From positions 50,136-114,135 of the forward strand of contig NZ_QTNQ01000004.1 of assembly GCF_018424695.1 (NCBI RefSeq): 64,000 bases of DNA. Reading direction: 5' to 3'. Every line of letters begins with the position of its first letter. Position 1 is the first letter of the stretch. Shown in pieces: positions 51,419-59,314 of the stretch. Under the pieces are notes generated by a model. That model was not told where the DNA came from and did no database searches. It saw only the letters and a list, made by a program, of their open reading frames with translations. A program made the position numbers and the translations under genes. Origin of the DNA: Vannielia litorea (GTDB lineage: Bacteria > Pseudomonadota > Alphaproteobacteria > Rhodobacterales > Rhodobacteraceae).

Positions 51419-52522
51419 TTAAGCGAGCTTGTATTTCTCTGCCGCCTCGGGGTTGATCTCCAGCCCTAGGCCCGGCACCGTGGGTGGCTCGAGGTAGACC
51501 CCGTCGGCCTCGACCCGTTCCGAAATTCTCGGACCGCTAAAGAGCATCGTCTGGATGCCCAGCAGGGCGTTGTCCAATTTGAAGTATTCCAGCCACTTCA
51601 CGCTTTGCAGCCCGCATGCGAGATGAATGTGTATCGGCTGAAGGTTCCACGGCGAGACGACGCGTCCATGGGCCACGGCATGATCGTGGATCCGCATCCA
51701 CTCGGTGATCCCGCCGCAGATGGCCGCGTTGGGTTGGGCGATATCGATGCCGCCGTACTCGATCAAGGCTTGGTATTCGTGGAGCGAGGTATGCTGCTCT
51801 CCGCCGGCGATATGCACGTCACCGGCCCGGACCCGCACTGCGCGGTAGCCGGCAAAGTCCTCTGGCTGCACCGGCTCCTCCAGCCAGTAGATATTGTGCC
51901 GTTCCCATTTGCGGAGCTGCTGTAGCGCCGTGTCCACGTCCCAGGTTCCGTTCACATCGACCATCAGCAGAACGTCCTCCCCGATTGCCTCGCGCACGGC
52001 GGCGACCCGGGCATCGGCCTCTTGGATGGTCACATGGCTGCGCGCACCTCGGATCTTTAAAGCGCGGTGGCCGTCGGCTACGTAGGAGGCTGCCCGCTCG
52101 GCCAGCTCGGCGGGCGGCATGTGGTGGGCACAGTTGATGTAGGTCGGCACTTTGTCGCGCTGTCCGCCTACAAGCTCTGAAAGCGTGCAGTTGGCGGCTT
52201 TGGCACGCAGATCCCAGATCGCGAAGTCGAGCGCTGAGATGCAGACCCGCACGATGCCTTCGCCGCCCCGGCGCGGGATCGTCCGGAACATGCGCTCCCA
52301 GAGGTCACGGTGCAGCATGGCGTTGGCGCCGATGATCTGAGGGGCAAGCACATTTGCGATCAGATCGCGAAAGATGTGCCCCACGCCACGTGGCGCGCTG
52401 GCAAAGCCCGTGCCGACCAGCCCGCTCTCGGTTTCAAGCTCCACCACCACGACCTCGCCGATGTAGGCATCCCCCGCTTCGCCCCCATAGGCCGACACTT
52501 TGGCGTTCACGATCTTCAGCAT
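51419..52522 (-). CDS. Enolase-superfamily sugar-acid dehydratase/racemase (mandelate racemase / muconate lactonizing type)
   Basis: 367 residues. Capping domain, then barrel residues typical of the superfamily: KxR-type base segment HRALKIRGARSHV, metal ligands in MVDVNGTWD (D), YWLEEPVQPED (E) and AGGEQHTSLHEY (E), and a late histidine region SPWNLQPIHIHLACG. It probably removes water from an acid sugar to give a 2-keto-3-deoxy acid, feeding the FAH-family enzyme (36854) and the aldehyde dehydrogenase (52783). Start at ATG 52522 with AGGGAG upstream; a longer frame (52603) would enter the operator. Confidence 0.88.
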   Translation of the reverse strand: MLKIVNAKVSAYGGEAGDAYIGEVVVVELETESGLVGTGFASAPRGVGHIFRDLIANVLAPQIIGANAMLHRDLWERMFRTIPRRGGEGIVRVCISALDFAIWDLRAKAANCTLSELVGGQRDKVPTYINCAHHMPPAELAERAASYVADGHRALKIRGARSHVTIQEADARVAAVREAIGEDVLLMVDVNGTWDVDTALQQLRKWERHNIYWLEEPVQPEDFAGYRAVRVRAGDVHIAGGEQHTSLHEYQALIEYGGIDIAQPNAAICGGITEWMRIHDHAVAHGRVVSPWNLQPIHIHLACGLQSVKWLEYFKLDNALLGIQTMLFSGPRISERVEADGVYLEPPTVPGLGLEINPEAAEKYKLA

Positions 52523-52567
52523 TCCATGGGGTCTCCCTTGCGCGGGCAAACTGCCCTGATTTGATTT

Positions 52568-52603
52568 TGGCATACCATAATTTCCGAACCTTCCGAACTT
52601 CAA
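52568..52603 (-). promoter_or_regulatory. Promoter of the dehydratase operon with operator TGGCATACCA
   Basis: On the minus strand TTGAAG (52603-52598) and TATGGT (52579-52574) are 18 bases apart. The -10 is overlapped by the operator core TGGCATACCA (52568-52577). Same spacing and overlap as at the TTT promoter. Two TTCCGAAC copies (52582 and 52591) lie in the spacer. Confidence 0.55.
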
Positions 52604-52663
52604 TAGGCAATATAGCGCAATAAATCACTGAAATATCATGGATCTGTCTTGTGTGTGGAGTTT

Positions 52664-52673
52664 TGGCATGCCA
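52664..52673 (+). promoter_or_regulatory. Operator TGGCATGCCA before the aldehyde dehydrogenase gene
   Basis: Perfect palindrome in TTTTGGCATGCCAAATAAT, 110 bases before the gene. It is the fourth copy of the TGGYATRCCA element in the window and the second in this divergent region. Confidence 0.6.
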
Positions 52674-52782
52674 AATAATCCAAAATCAGGAATCACGAGG
52701 CACGCCCACGCTCGTCACGCCAGAGCGGTTTCCCGATCCGCCGAAGTGGCTCGCAAGGCCTGAAACAAGGAGGACTACTCAC

Positions 52783-54294
52783 ATGCTGACTGGCAAACAT
52801 CTGATCGCAGGCAACTGGGTTACGGCGAGTGAGGTTTTTTCCTCAGAGCCGGCCCATGGCGCCGCACGCGAGTTCTGTGTCGGCACGCCCGATCTGGTGA
52901 ACAAGGCCTGCGAAGCCGCTGAAGAAGCCTTCTGGACCTACGGCTATTCCTCCCGCGAAACCCGCGCCAAGTTTCTCGAAACCATCGCCGACGAGATCGA
53001 GGCGCGCGGTGACGAGATCACCGAGATCGGCACCTCCGAGACCGGTCTGCCCGAGGCCCGCCTGCAAGGCGAGCGTGGCCGCACCACCGGCCAGCTCCGC
53101 CTCTTCGCGTCGCATATCCGCGACGGCGGCTATCTCGACGTGCGCCATGACGAGGCGCTGCCCGACCGTGCGCCGCTGCCCCGGCCCGACCTGAAGATGG
53201 TCCAGCGCCCGATCGGCCCTGTCGCCGTCTTCGGCGCCTCCAACTTCCCGCTCGCCTTCTCCACCGCCGGCGGCGACACCGCCGCCGCGCTGGCCGCGGG
53301 CTGCCCGGTCGTGGTCAAAGGCCACTCGGCACACCCCGGCACCGGCGAGATCGTGGCCCAGGCCATCGACGCCGCGATCCAGAAGTGCGGCATCCATCCC
53401 GGCGTGTTCTCCCTGATCCAGGGCGGCAAGCGTGACGTGGGCACCACCCTCGTCGAGCATCCGCTGATCAAGGCCGTGGGCTTCACCGGCTCCCTCGGCG
53501 GGGGCCGCGCGCTCTTCAACCTCTGCGCCGCCCGCCCCGAGCCGATCCCCTTCTTCGGTGAGCTCGGCTCCGTGAACCCCATGTTCGTGCTCCCCGAGGC
53601 CGCCAAGGCACGCGGTGCCGCAATGGGCGAAGGCTGGGCCGGATCGCTGACCATGGGCGCAGGCCAGTTCTGCACCAACCCCGGCATCGCCGTGGTCGAG
53701 AAGGGCGCCGATGGCGATGCCTTCGTCTCCGCCGCCAAGGAGGCGCTCTCCAAGGCCGCCCCGCAGACCATGCTCACCGACGGCATCGCCAAGGCCTATC
53801 AAGACGGCAAGGCCCGGTTCGATGGCCGCAACGCCGTGCAGCCGCTGCTGACCAACGCCGACGAGGGCCGCAATGCCAGCCCCAACCTCTATGAAACCGA
53901 CGCCGAGGCCTACCTGCAGGACCATGCGCTCGGCGAGGAGGTCTTCGGACCCCTCGGGCTGGTTGTACGGGTGAATGGTAAAGAAGAGATGGAGACGCTT
54001 GCGAAAGGCTTCGAAGGCCAGCTCACCGCCACCATCCACATGGATGAGGGTGACACCGAGCGCGCCAAATCCCTCATGCCGATCCTCGAGCGCAAGGCCG
54101 GCCGCATCCTGGTGAACGGCTTCCCCACCGGCGTCGAAGTGGCCGACACCATGGTCCACGGCGGCCCCTACCCGGCGTCGACGAACTTCGGCGCAACCTC
54201 CGTCGGCACCCTCTCGATCCGCCGCTTCCTGCGCCCGGTCTGCTACCAGAACATGCCCGACGCCATCCTCCCCGAGGACCTCGCAGGCGCATGA
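52783..54294 (+). CDS. Aldehyde dehydrogenase, alpha-ketoglutaric semialdehyde (2,5-dioxovalerate) type
   Basis: 503 residues. Catalytic cysteine C297 in GAGQFCTNPGI, general base E260 in FFGELGSVNPMF, substrate-loop RPIGPVAVFGASNFPLAFSTAGGDTAAALAAGCPVVVKGHSAHPGT and FTGSLGGGRALFNL. This GASNFPLAFS/KGHSAHPGT pattern is characteristic of alpha-ketoglutaric semialdehyde dehydrogenases that finish non-phosphorylating pentose and hexaric acid routes. Start ATG at 52783 after AAGGAGG. Divergent from the dehydratase operon with a shared TGGYATRCCA operator pair, linking it to that pathway. Confidence 0.93.
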   Translation: MLTGKHLIAGNWVTASEVFSSEPAHGAAREFCVGTPDLVNKACEAAEEAFWTYGYSSRETRAKFLETIADEIEARGDEITEIGTSETGLPEARLQGERGRTTGQLRLFASHIRDGGYLDVRHDEALPDRAPLPRPDLKMVQRPIGPVAVFGASNFPLAFSTAGGDTAAALAAGCPVVVKGHSAHPGTGEIVAQAIDAAIQKCGIHPGVFSLIQGGKRDVGTTLVEHPLIKAVGFTGSLGGGRALFNLCAARPEPIPFFGELGSVNPMFVLPEAAKARGAAMGEGWAGSLTMGAGQFCTNPGIAVVEKGADGDAFVSAAKEALSKAAPQTMLTDGIAKAYQDGKARFDGRNAVQPLLTNADEGRNASPNLYETDAEAYLQDHALGEEVFGPLGLVVRVNGKEEMETLAKGFEGQLTATIHMDEGDTERAKSLMPILERKAGRILVNGFPTGVEVADTMVHGGPYPASTNFGATSVGTLSIRRFLRPVCYQNMPDAILPEDLAGA

Positions 54295-54348
54295 CCAAGG
54301 CGGTTTCGGATATAGGTCATGTCTTGATCGACATTCCCCTATAGTGAT

Positions 54349-54388
54349 CCGAGGCGCGCGAGCCCCTCTGACTATTTGCGCGCCTCGG
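54349..54388 (+). terminator. Long-stem hairpin after the aldehyde dehydrogenase gene
   Basis: CCGAGGCGCGC (54349-54359) pairs perfectly with GCGCGCCTCGG (54378-54388), 18-nt loop. It lies in the 221-base gap before the next gene; otherwise the gap holds nothing I recognise. No T-tract. Confidence 0.5.
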
Positions 54389-54515
54389 CAGCCATTCGCC
54401 AGCCACACCCAACGCATTTCCCCATCCGCCACCCTTCTGCGCCCCCGATGGGTGACATTCCACGCCTCTGGCCTACATCGCCGCCTGACCTGACATCGCA
54501 GAAAGGAGGGCCAGC

Positions 54516-55628
54516 ATGGCCACCACTGGAAAACAGCTGTTCACCACGCTCGAGGCCGACGGCAGGCTGACTGTCGCCATTGAAGACGTGTCGTTCGACG
54601 ACCCGACCGGAAACCAGGTGCTGGTGCGGATGGAAGCCGCGCCGATCAACCCGTCAGACCTCGCCATTCTTGTCGGTGGCGCCGATATGGAGACCGCGGA
54701 GTTCACGCCCGGCAGGTTCGTGGCCCGGATGCCCGAGGCCGTCAACGCGGCCTCAAAGGCGCGCCACGGGCTGAAGCTCCCTGCCGGGAACGAGGGCGCC
54801 GGCACGGTTGTTGCCGCTGGCGAGAGTGATACCGCGCAAGCGCTGATCGGTCAGCGTGTGTCCTGCGTGCCGGGCAACGCCTACAGCCAGTATTGCCTTG
54901 CCGATTCGGCCATGTGCCTGCCCCTGGGCGACCATACCGCCGAGGAGGGCGCCAGCGCCTTCGTAAACCCGATGACCGCGCTCGGCTTCGTCGAGAATGC
55001 CAAGGCAGACGGGCAGTCCGCCATCCTCCACACCGTTGGCGCCTCGAACCTCGGCCAGATGCTGACCCGCATCTGCCAGGAGGACGGTATCGATCTGGTG
55101 AACATCGTGCGCAAGCCCGATCAGGTGGACCTGCTGAAGGGGCTCGGCACGAGCCACGTGGTGAACTCCTCGGACGATGATTTCTTCGCCCAACTGACCT
55201 CGGCCATCAGCGAAACCGGCGCCTTCTACGGCTTCGACCCGGTCGGCGGTGGCAAACTGGTCGATACCGCCTTCCGCGTGATGGAGCAGGTCGCAAAGGA
55301 AAAGATGACCGAATACTCGCGCTATGGCTCCAACCAGCCCAAACGCATGTTCATCTACGGTCGGTTGGACACCAGCCCGACCATCCTGACGCCTAGCTAC
55401 GGCTTCGGGTGGACCCTCTCTGGCTGGCTGCTGTTCCCCTTCCTTCAGTCGGTCGGGGCGGAGGTCATGGGGCGGATGCGCCAACGCGTGCGCGACAACC
55501 TCACCACCACCTTCGCCAGCAGCTACAAGGCGCGTGTCACGCTGGAGGAGATGCTGACCAAGGATGCCGTTCTCGACTACCGCGCCATGCGCACGGGCGA
55601 GAAGTATCTCGTCACCCCCTGGGGCTGA
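54516..55628 (+). CDS. Zinc-independent medium-chain dehydrogenase / quinone oxidoreductase-like protein
   Basis: 370 residues of the medium-chain dehydrogenase fold: N-terminal GroES-like domain (VLVRMEAAPINPSDLAILVGG, LPAGNEGAGTVVAAGESD) and a Rossmann domain around ILHTVGASNLGQMLTRICQEDGIDLVNIVRKPDQVDLLKGLGTSHVVN. The zinc-ligand cysteines of alcohol dehydrogenases are absent, as in quinone oxidoreductases and enoyl reductases. Start after AAAGGAGGG. It stands alone between the catabolic island and the minus-strand stress operon, ended by a strong hairpin. Confidence 0.85.
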   Translation: MATTGKQLFTTLEADGRLTVAIEDVSFDDPTGNQVLVRMEAAPINPSDLAILVGGADMETAEFTPGRFVARMPEAVNAASKARHGLKLPAGNEGAGTVVAAGESDTAQALIGQRVSCVPGNAYSQYCLADSAMCLPLGDHTAEEGASAFVNPMTALGFVENAKADGQSAILHTVGASNLGQMLTRICQEDGIDLVNIVRKPDQVDLLKGLGTSHVVNSSDDDFFAQLTSAISETGAFYGFDPVGGGKLVDTAFRVMEQVAKEKMTEYSRYGSNQPKRMFIYGRLDTSPTILTPSYGFGWTLSGWLLFPFLQSVGAEVMGRMRQRVRDNLTTTFASSYKARVTLEEMLTKDAVLDYRAMRTGEKYLVTPWG

Positions 55629-55642
55629 CCGCCGGGGCAGGG

Positions 55643-55668
55643 GGCGCCGCCGCATACGGGGCGGCGCC
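55643..55668 (+). terminator. Bidirectional terminator-like hairpin
   Basis: GGCGCCGCC (55643-55651) pairs perfectly with GGCGGCGCC (55660-55668), 8-nt loop, between convergent genes (quinone oxidoreductase-like on plus, DsbA-family on minus). Confidence 0.65.
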
Positions 55669-55720
55669 ACACCGGATCACTGCAAGTCGAGCACGCGAGC
55701 CAGCACCCCTCGCTACCGCA

Positions 55721-56383
55721 TCAGCCCGCGCGCTCTGCCGCCTCCGTCTCGAGGCAATGCTGCAAGATCCGCGCGTAGTTCTCCTCGCCCTGCGCCCCGG
55801 TCACGAGATGCTGCCGCGCGAAGATCATTGCGGGCACGCCGGAGATCCCGCGCTCTGTCCAGAACCGTTGCTTCTGCCGCACGGTCCCGGCCAACTCGCC
55901 GCTCTCCAACATCGCCAGCGCACCGGCACGGTCCAGCCCGACCTCCTCGGCCACGTCGCCCAGCACCGCGAGCGCGTTCACGTCTTCGCGCCGGGTGAAG
56001 AAGGCCCGAAAGAGGGCCTGCTTGGTCTCGTGCTGGCGGCCCAGACCTGCGGCCCAGTCGATCAACTGGTGGGCGCGGAAGGTGTTCACCATCCGGCTGT
56101 CGTCGGCATAGTTGAACTCGAAGCCGAGCGATGCGCCAAGCTCGGTCAGCCGTTGCCGGGCCTCGCGCGACCCTTCCGGCGTGGTGCCGTATTTGGCCGC
56201 GAGATGTTCACGCAGGTTCTCGCCTTCCTCCGCCATGCCCGGGTTCAGCTCGAACGGGTGCCAATGCACCTCGATGGCGATGCCGCTCTGCTCGGAGGCA
56301 CGCGCCAGCTGATGGTAGCCGATCACGCACCACGGGCAGACGACGTCAGAGACGATATCCACGCGGATGGGGATGTTGCTCAT
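55721..56383 (-). CDS. DsbA-family oxidoreductase, FrnE type (cytoplasmic)
   Basis: 220 residues, thioredoxin fold with C16-P-W-C19 in IVSDVVCPWCVIGYHQL and the cis-proline region GISGVPAMIF. No signal peptide, so it acts in the cytoplasm like FrnE and 2-hydroxychromene-2-carboxylate isomerase relatives; it may isomerise disulfides or glutathione adducts. ATG at 56383, AAGGAGTG on the minus strand upstream. Third gene of the mdaB-GST-FrnE operon; the GST stop is 4 bases away. Confidence 0.9.
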   Translation of the reverse strand: MSNIPIRVDIVSDVVCPWCVIGYHQLARASEQSGIAIEVHWHPFELNPGMAEEGENLREHLAAKYGTTPEGSREARQRLTELGASLGFEFNYADDSRMVNTFRAHQLIDWAAGLGRQHETKQALFRAFFTRREDVNALAVLGDVAEEVGLDRAGALAMLESGELAGTVRQKQRFWTERGISGVPAMIFARQHLVTGAQGEENYARILQHCLETEAAERAG

Positions 56384-56387
56384 GGTG

Positions 56388-57092
56388 TCACTCCTTGAAC
56401 CGCGCCGCATTGGCGCTCGCGGCGGCGTCTATATCGCCCTTGCCAAAGGCCGCAGGCCGGGGCTCGGGCAGTTGCAGGGCTTCCTGTACGCGGGGCATGG
56501 CATCGATCCGCTCGAACCAGCGGTTCAGATGCGGCAGGCCCTCCACGCTGACGGTCGCCCAGAAGTATGTGCGCGCCCAGGGGTAGGTGGCAATGTCGGC
56601 GATGGTCATCTCATTACCCACCAGCCAGTCACGGCCCTTCAGGCGGGTGTCGAGCACCTCCAGCAGGCGACGGCTCTCGCTGACGTAGCGATTGATCGCA
56701 TAGGGCACCTCCTCGCCGTTGGGCTTGGCGATCCGCTGAAAGAACATCGCCTGCCCCATCATCGGGCCAATGCCGCCCATCTGGAACATGACCCATTGCA
56801 GGGTCTCCGAGCGCAGCTTCGGATCGTCCGGCAGGAAGCGCCCGTATTTCTCGGCAAGATACCACAGGATCGCCCCGCTCTCGAAAACGGCGAAGTCATC
56901 GTTGCCACGGTCGACGATGGTGGGGATGCGGCCATTGGGGTTGAGCTCGAGATACCACGGCTCCTTCTGCTCCTTCTTTCCAAAGTCGATGGGCCGCAGC
57001 TCGTAGTCGATTTCGGCTTCATGGAGGAAGATCAGCGGCTTCCAGCCATTCATCGTGTTGGCGGTGTAGAGCAGGATATCAGGCTGCGGCAT
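56388..57092 (-). CDS. Glutathione S-transferase family protein
   Basis: 234 residues. Thioredoxin-like N-terminal domain ([56 protein letters not shown], with [15 protein letters not shown]) and an all-helical C-terminal domain including [20 protein letters not shown]. The pattern is near the YfcG/Ure2p-like subgroup, which often has disulfide-bond reductase activity with glutathione. Its start overlaps the mdaB stop by 14 bases, so translation is coupled. Likely handles electrophiles or quinone-glutathione adducts with its operon partners. Confidence 0.9.
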   Translation of the reverse strand: MPQPDILLYTANTMNGWKPLIFLHEAEIDYELRPIDFGKKEQKEPWYLELNPNGRIPTIVDRGNDDFAVFESGAILWYLAEKYGRFLPDDPKLRSETLQWVMFQMGGIGPMMGQAMFFQRIAKPNGEEVPYAINRYVSESRRLLEVLDTRLKGRDWLVGNEMTIADIATYPWARTYFWATVSVEGLPHLNRWFERIDAMPRVQEALQLPEPRPAAFGKGDIDAAASANAARFKE

Positions 57093-57687
57093 GGGCGGCC
57101 TCGCGGAACTGGGTGTCGAGCAGAGCATCGAAACGGGCAAAGTCGGCTTCGATCTCGGGATTCTTCATCACGTCGAAGGCGGCAAAGGTGGGCAGGGGGT
57201 TCATGCCGAAGAACCGCGCATTGAGGTGCAGCGGGCGCAGCAGGTCGTCGACCGACATGCCCTGAAAGAACGGCTCGTCAGGGGTGTCAAAGGCCTCACG
57301 CGGGGCGTTGAAGGTGGCCGACAGCATGTAGCGCTTGCCCGTCAGCGTGCCGCCGGTGCCGTAGTTGGCCGTGGGAGCCTCCTTGGTGCGGCCGTCCCCG
57401 GCGCAAAGGCGCCCGTCCATCCCGGCGGTATAGACCTCGTCCATGTATTTCTTGAACGACCAGGGCGCGCCCATCCAGTTCACCGGAAATTGCATCAGCA
57501 CCACGTCGGCCCATTGGTGGCGCGCCACCTCCGTTTCCACATCGTAACCCTCGGCAACGGTGGTGAGCCGCACCTCATGGCCCATACCTTCAAGCCGGGT
57601 GCGGGCGCGCTCGGCAAGGGCGGCGTTGAGCCCGCCGGGGGAGAAGGCATAGGGCTGTGCGCCGTTGAGAATGAGGATATTGGTCAT
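57079..57687 (-). CDS. mdaB: NAD(P)H:quinone oxidoreductase, MdaB/NQO-like flavodoxin-fold protein
   Basis: 202 residues. N-terminal [26 protein letters not shown], then [28 protein letters not shown] and [41 protein letters not shown], closely following MdaB (modulator of drug activity B). It reduces quinones by two electrons to prevent redox cycling. First gene of the minus-strand operon, divergent from the HxlR regulator; the ATG at 57687 was preferred to an upstream ATG at 57729. Confidence 0.9.
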   Translation of the reverse strand: MTNILILNGAQPYAFSPGGLNAALAERARTRLEGMGHEVRLTTVAEGYDVETEVARHQWADVVLMQFPVNWMGAPWSFKKYMDEVYTAGMDGRLCAGDGRTKEAPTANYGTGGTLTGKRYMLSATFNAPREAFDTPDEPFFQGMSVDDLLRPLHLNARFFGMNPLPTFAAFDVMKNPEIEADFARFDALLDTQFREAAHAAA

Positions 57688-57778
57688 GTCAGCTGTCCTT
57701 GTTTGCAAAGCCTGTGCCGCTTGACTCACGGCGGGTTCAGGGCAAATTGTGAAGTCAGAGAACCAAAATCAACCAGTA

Positions 57779-57789
57779 TACTTTTTGTA
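57779..57789 (+). promoter_or_regulatory. Candidate HxlR-type operator TAC-TTTTT-GTA
   Basis: A short inverted repeat TAC-N5-GTA in the divergent region between mdaB and the HxlR gene, overlapping a good -10 box TATACT (57777-57782) for the regulator gene. HxlR/YodB-type proteins bind similar AT-rich dyads. Confidence 0.45.
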
Positions 57790-57818
57790 ACCTATAAATC
57801 AGCCGAGGCAGGTGGCAG

Positions 57819-58190
57819 ATGGACGCGACAGTACAGCAAGACGCCAAGGGGCGGCGGGTGGTGGCAAATGCCTGTGTTGAGCCCTGCCCGATAGAGCGCG
57901 GCATGCGGATCATCGGCGGCAAGTGGACAGGGTCGATCCTCTGGCACCTCAAAGACGGGCCAGTGCGGTTCAACGACCTGTCCCGCATGATCGGCGGCGC
58001 CTCGAAAAAGATGATCTCCGAGCGCCTCCGCCAGCTCGAGGCGCAGGGGCTGGTGACCCGGCAGGTCATGGAAACCGCGCCTGTCTCGGTGCACTACGAG
58101 GTCACCGACCTCGGCCGCACTGCACTGGGTTTTCTCGATTCCCTGCGAGAATGGACCGAGAGCCTCCCCGCCGGGCTGGAGCCTGCCTGA
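57819..58190 (+). CDS. HxlR-family transcriptional regulator (redox/quinone-sensing candidate)
   Basis: 123 residues, winged helix: CPIERGMRIIGGKWTGSILWHLKDGPVRFNDLSRMIGGASKKMISERLRQLEAQGLVTRQV. It has two N-terminal cysteines, C19 and C23; C23 occupies the conserved position of the sensing cysteine in YodB/QorR-type repressors. Divergent from the mdaB-GST-FrnE operon, which it probably represses until cysteine oxidation or alkylation. Convergent with the SnoaL-like gene, 3 bases apart. Confidence 0.92.
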   Translation: MDATVQQDAKGRRVVANACVEPCPIERGMRIIGGKWTGSILWHLKDGPVRFNDLSRMIGGASKKMISERLRQLEAQGLVTRQVMETAPVSVHYEVTDLGRTALGFLDSLREWTESLPAGLEPA

Positions 58191-58193
58191 CAG

Positions 58194-59195
58194 TCAGCTG
58201 CGCGGCACGGTTTCCATCCGGGCGAGAATGTCGACGCCCAGCGTTTTCCAGAAGTGCAGCAGGTCGATGAAGATCCAGTTCTCCGCCAGCTTGTCGCCGT
58301 CCCGGCGGTAGATATCGATCACGCGCATCTCGCCGGGCCGGTCGCATCCTGGCATCCCCATGAACCCGCCGGTGGGAACAGCCGTAAAGTTGGGCCAGCC
58401 GAAGAAGCCGCCGTAGTTGCCCTCTGCCAGCCTGGCGAGGTGCTTGGTCTTCGAGCGGTCCTTGAACCCGGCGCGAAACGGCCCTGAGTGCTGCTTGGCA
58501 TAGCGCTCGATCGTGTAGGTCGCGCCAATCCCTGCAGGGCCCCACCAGATCATGTCGTCATGCCATGTGCGGGCCAGTTCCTCTTCCAGCGGCAGGCCAA
58601 GCTGCCATGTGCCGAGGTCGCCGATCATCGCATTGATCGCTGCAAGAGTGGCACGGCCTTCCTCCTCCGGGCGGTCCTCGAAGAGCAATCCATCATGGGT
58701 GATCGGGCCGGGCTGAACCAGATGCGCCGCGGTCTGCGGCGGAAAAGGTTGCAAGCCAGCCTGCATCATCAGGTGCGGAATGTCGAAATACATCGCGGTT
58801 CCCACGATGTGGCCAGCCTCGACCCGGTTGAACTCGCAGTAGCGCAGGAAGGCCATCTTGCCGGTGGGGGCAATGCCAAGCCACGGCTGGTCGAAGAGGC
58901 CCATGAGGTGCCCCATCGAGACAACCCATGTCGAGCCGAAGCCGTCCATCTCGTTCTTGCCGGCAAAAAAGATGTCCTCCCGGCGCTGCATCCGCGTGAG
59001 CGACCGGCGCAGCGGCTGCCAGAATTTTTCTGCAACTTCGGCAGGGCCGGTCAGCTCGCCAAACGGATGAAACCCGCGCCAGAGCGAGTCGGGTGCCATG
59101 TGCTGCGCGGCGACCTTGCTGATTCGCTCGGGCGCGGCGGCATCGAGGGCCTTGTAGAACGCCCGCACGACTTGCTTTTCTTCCTTGAAACTCAC
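58194..59195 (-). CDS. Tandem SnoaL/NTF2-fold protein (polyketide-cyclase-like), copy 1
   Basis: 333 residues that read as two SnoaL-like domains. The first (residues ~5-165) contains HMAPDSLWRGFHPFGELTGPAEVAEKFWQPL and GSTWVVSMGHLMGLFDQPWLG. The second (~180-325) contains ARTWHDDMIWWGPAGIGATYTIERY and WIFIDLLHFWKTLGVDILARM. SnoaL-fold proteins are small lyases, cyclases or isomerases. The start is set at GTG 59195 with GGAG six bases before it; ATG at 59216 lies inside the operator at 59210. Divergent from a carbohydrate-type ABC operon that ends with a related SnoaL gene, which suggests a joint pathway. Substrate unknown. Confidence 0.8.
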   Translation of the reverse strand: MSFKEEKQVVRAFYKALDAAAPERISKVAAQHMAPDSLWRGFHPFGELTGPAEVAEKFWQPLRRSLTRMQRREDIFFAGKNEMDGFGSTWVVSMGHLMGLFDQPWLGIAPTGKMAFLRYCEFNRVEAGHIVGTAMYFDIPHLMMQAGLQPFPPQTAAHLVQPGPITHDGLLFEDRPEEEGRATLAAINAMIGDLGTWQLGLPLEEELARTWHDDMIWWGPAGIGATYTIERYAKQHSGPFRAGFKDRSKTKHLARLAEGNYGGFFGWPNFTAVPTGGFMGMPGCDRPGEMRVIDIYRRDGDKLAENWIFIDLLHFWKTLGVDILARMETVPRS

Positions 59196-59209
59196 GGCTT
59201 TCTCCGAAA

Positions 59210-59227
59210 TTTGCATACGCTTGCAAA
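59210..59227 (+). promoter_or_regulatory. Operator element, left copy: TTTGCATACGCTTGCAAA
   Basis: Inverted arms TTTGCA...TGCAAA with a central ATACGCT. It matches the reverse complement of the element at 59265-59282 at 16 of 18 positions. Located 15 bases upstream of the GTG start of the SnoaL gene. Confidence 0.6.
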
Positions 59228-59264
59228 AAAGGCTTGCCCAAACGGCAGGCTCCTGTCTAGGGTT

Positions 59265-59282
59265 TTTGCAATCGTATGCAAT
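59265..59282 (+). promoter_or_regulatory. Operator element, right copy: TTTGCAATCGTATGCAAT
   Basis: Inverted near-copy of the left element, 33 bases before the ABC ATPase gene. The pair brackets the divergent promoter region and probably binds a regulator encoded outside the window; no regulator gene of this cluster is visible. Confidence 0.6.
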
Positions 59283-59314
59283 CTCGCATCGCGAGGCCAC
59301 ATGGGGGAGCCGGA

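Noticed and set aside
59196..59216. ATG 59216 as the start of the SnoaL gene
   Set aside because: It falls inside the inverted operator element and has no ribosome site; GTG 59195 has GGAG at ideal spacing.
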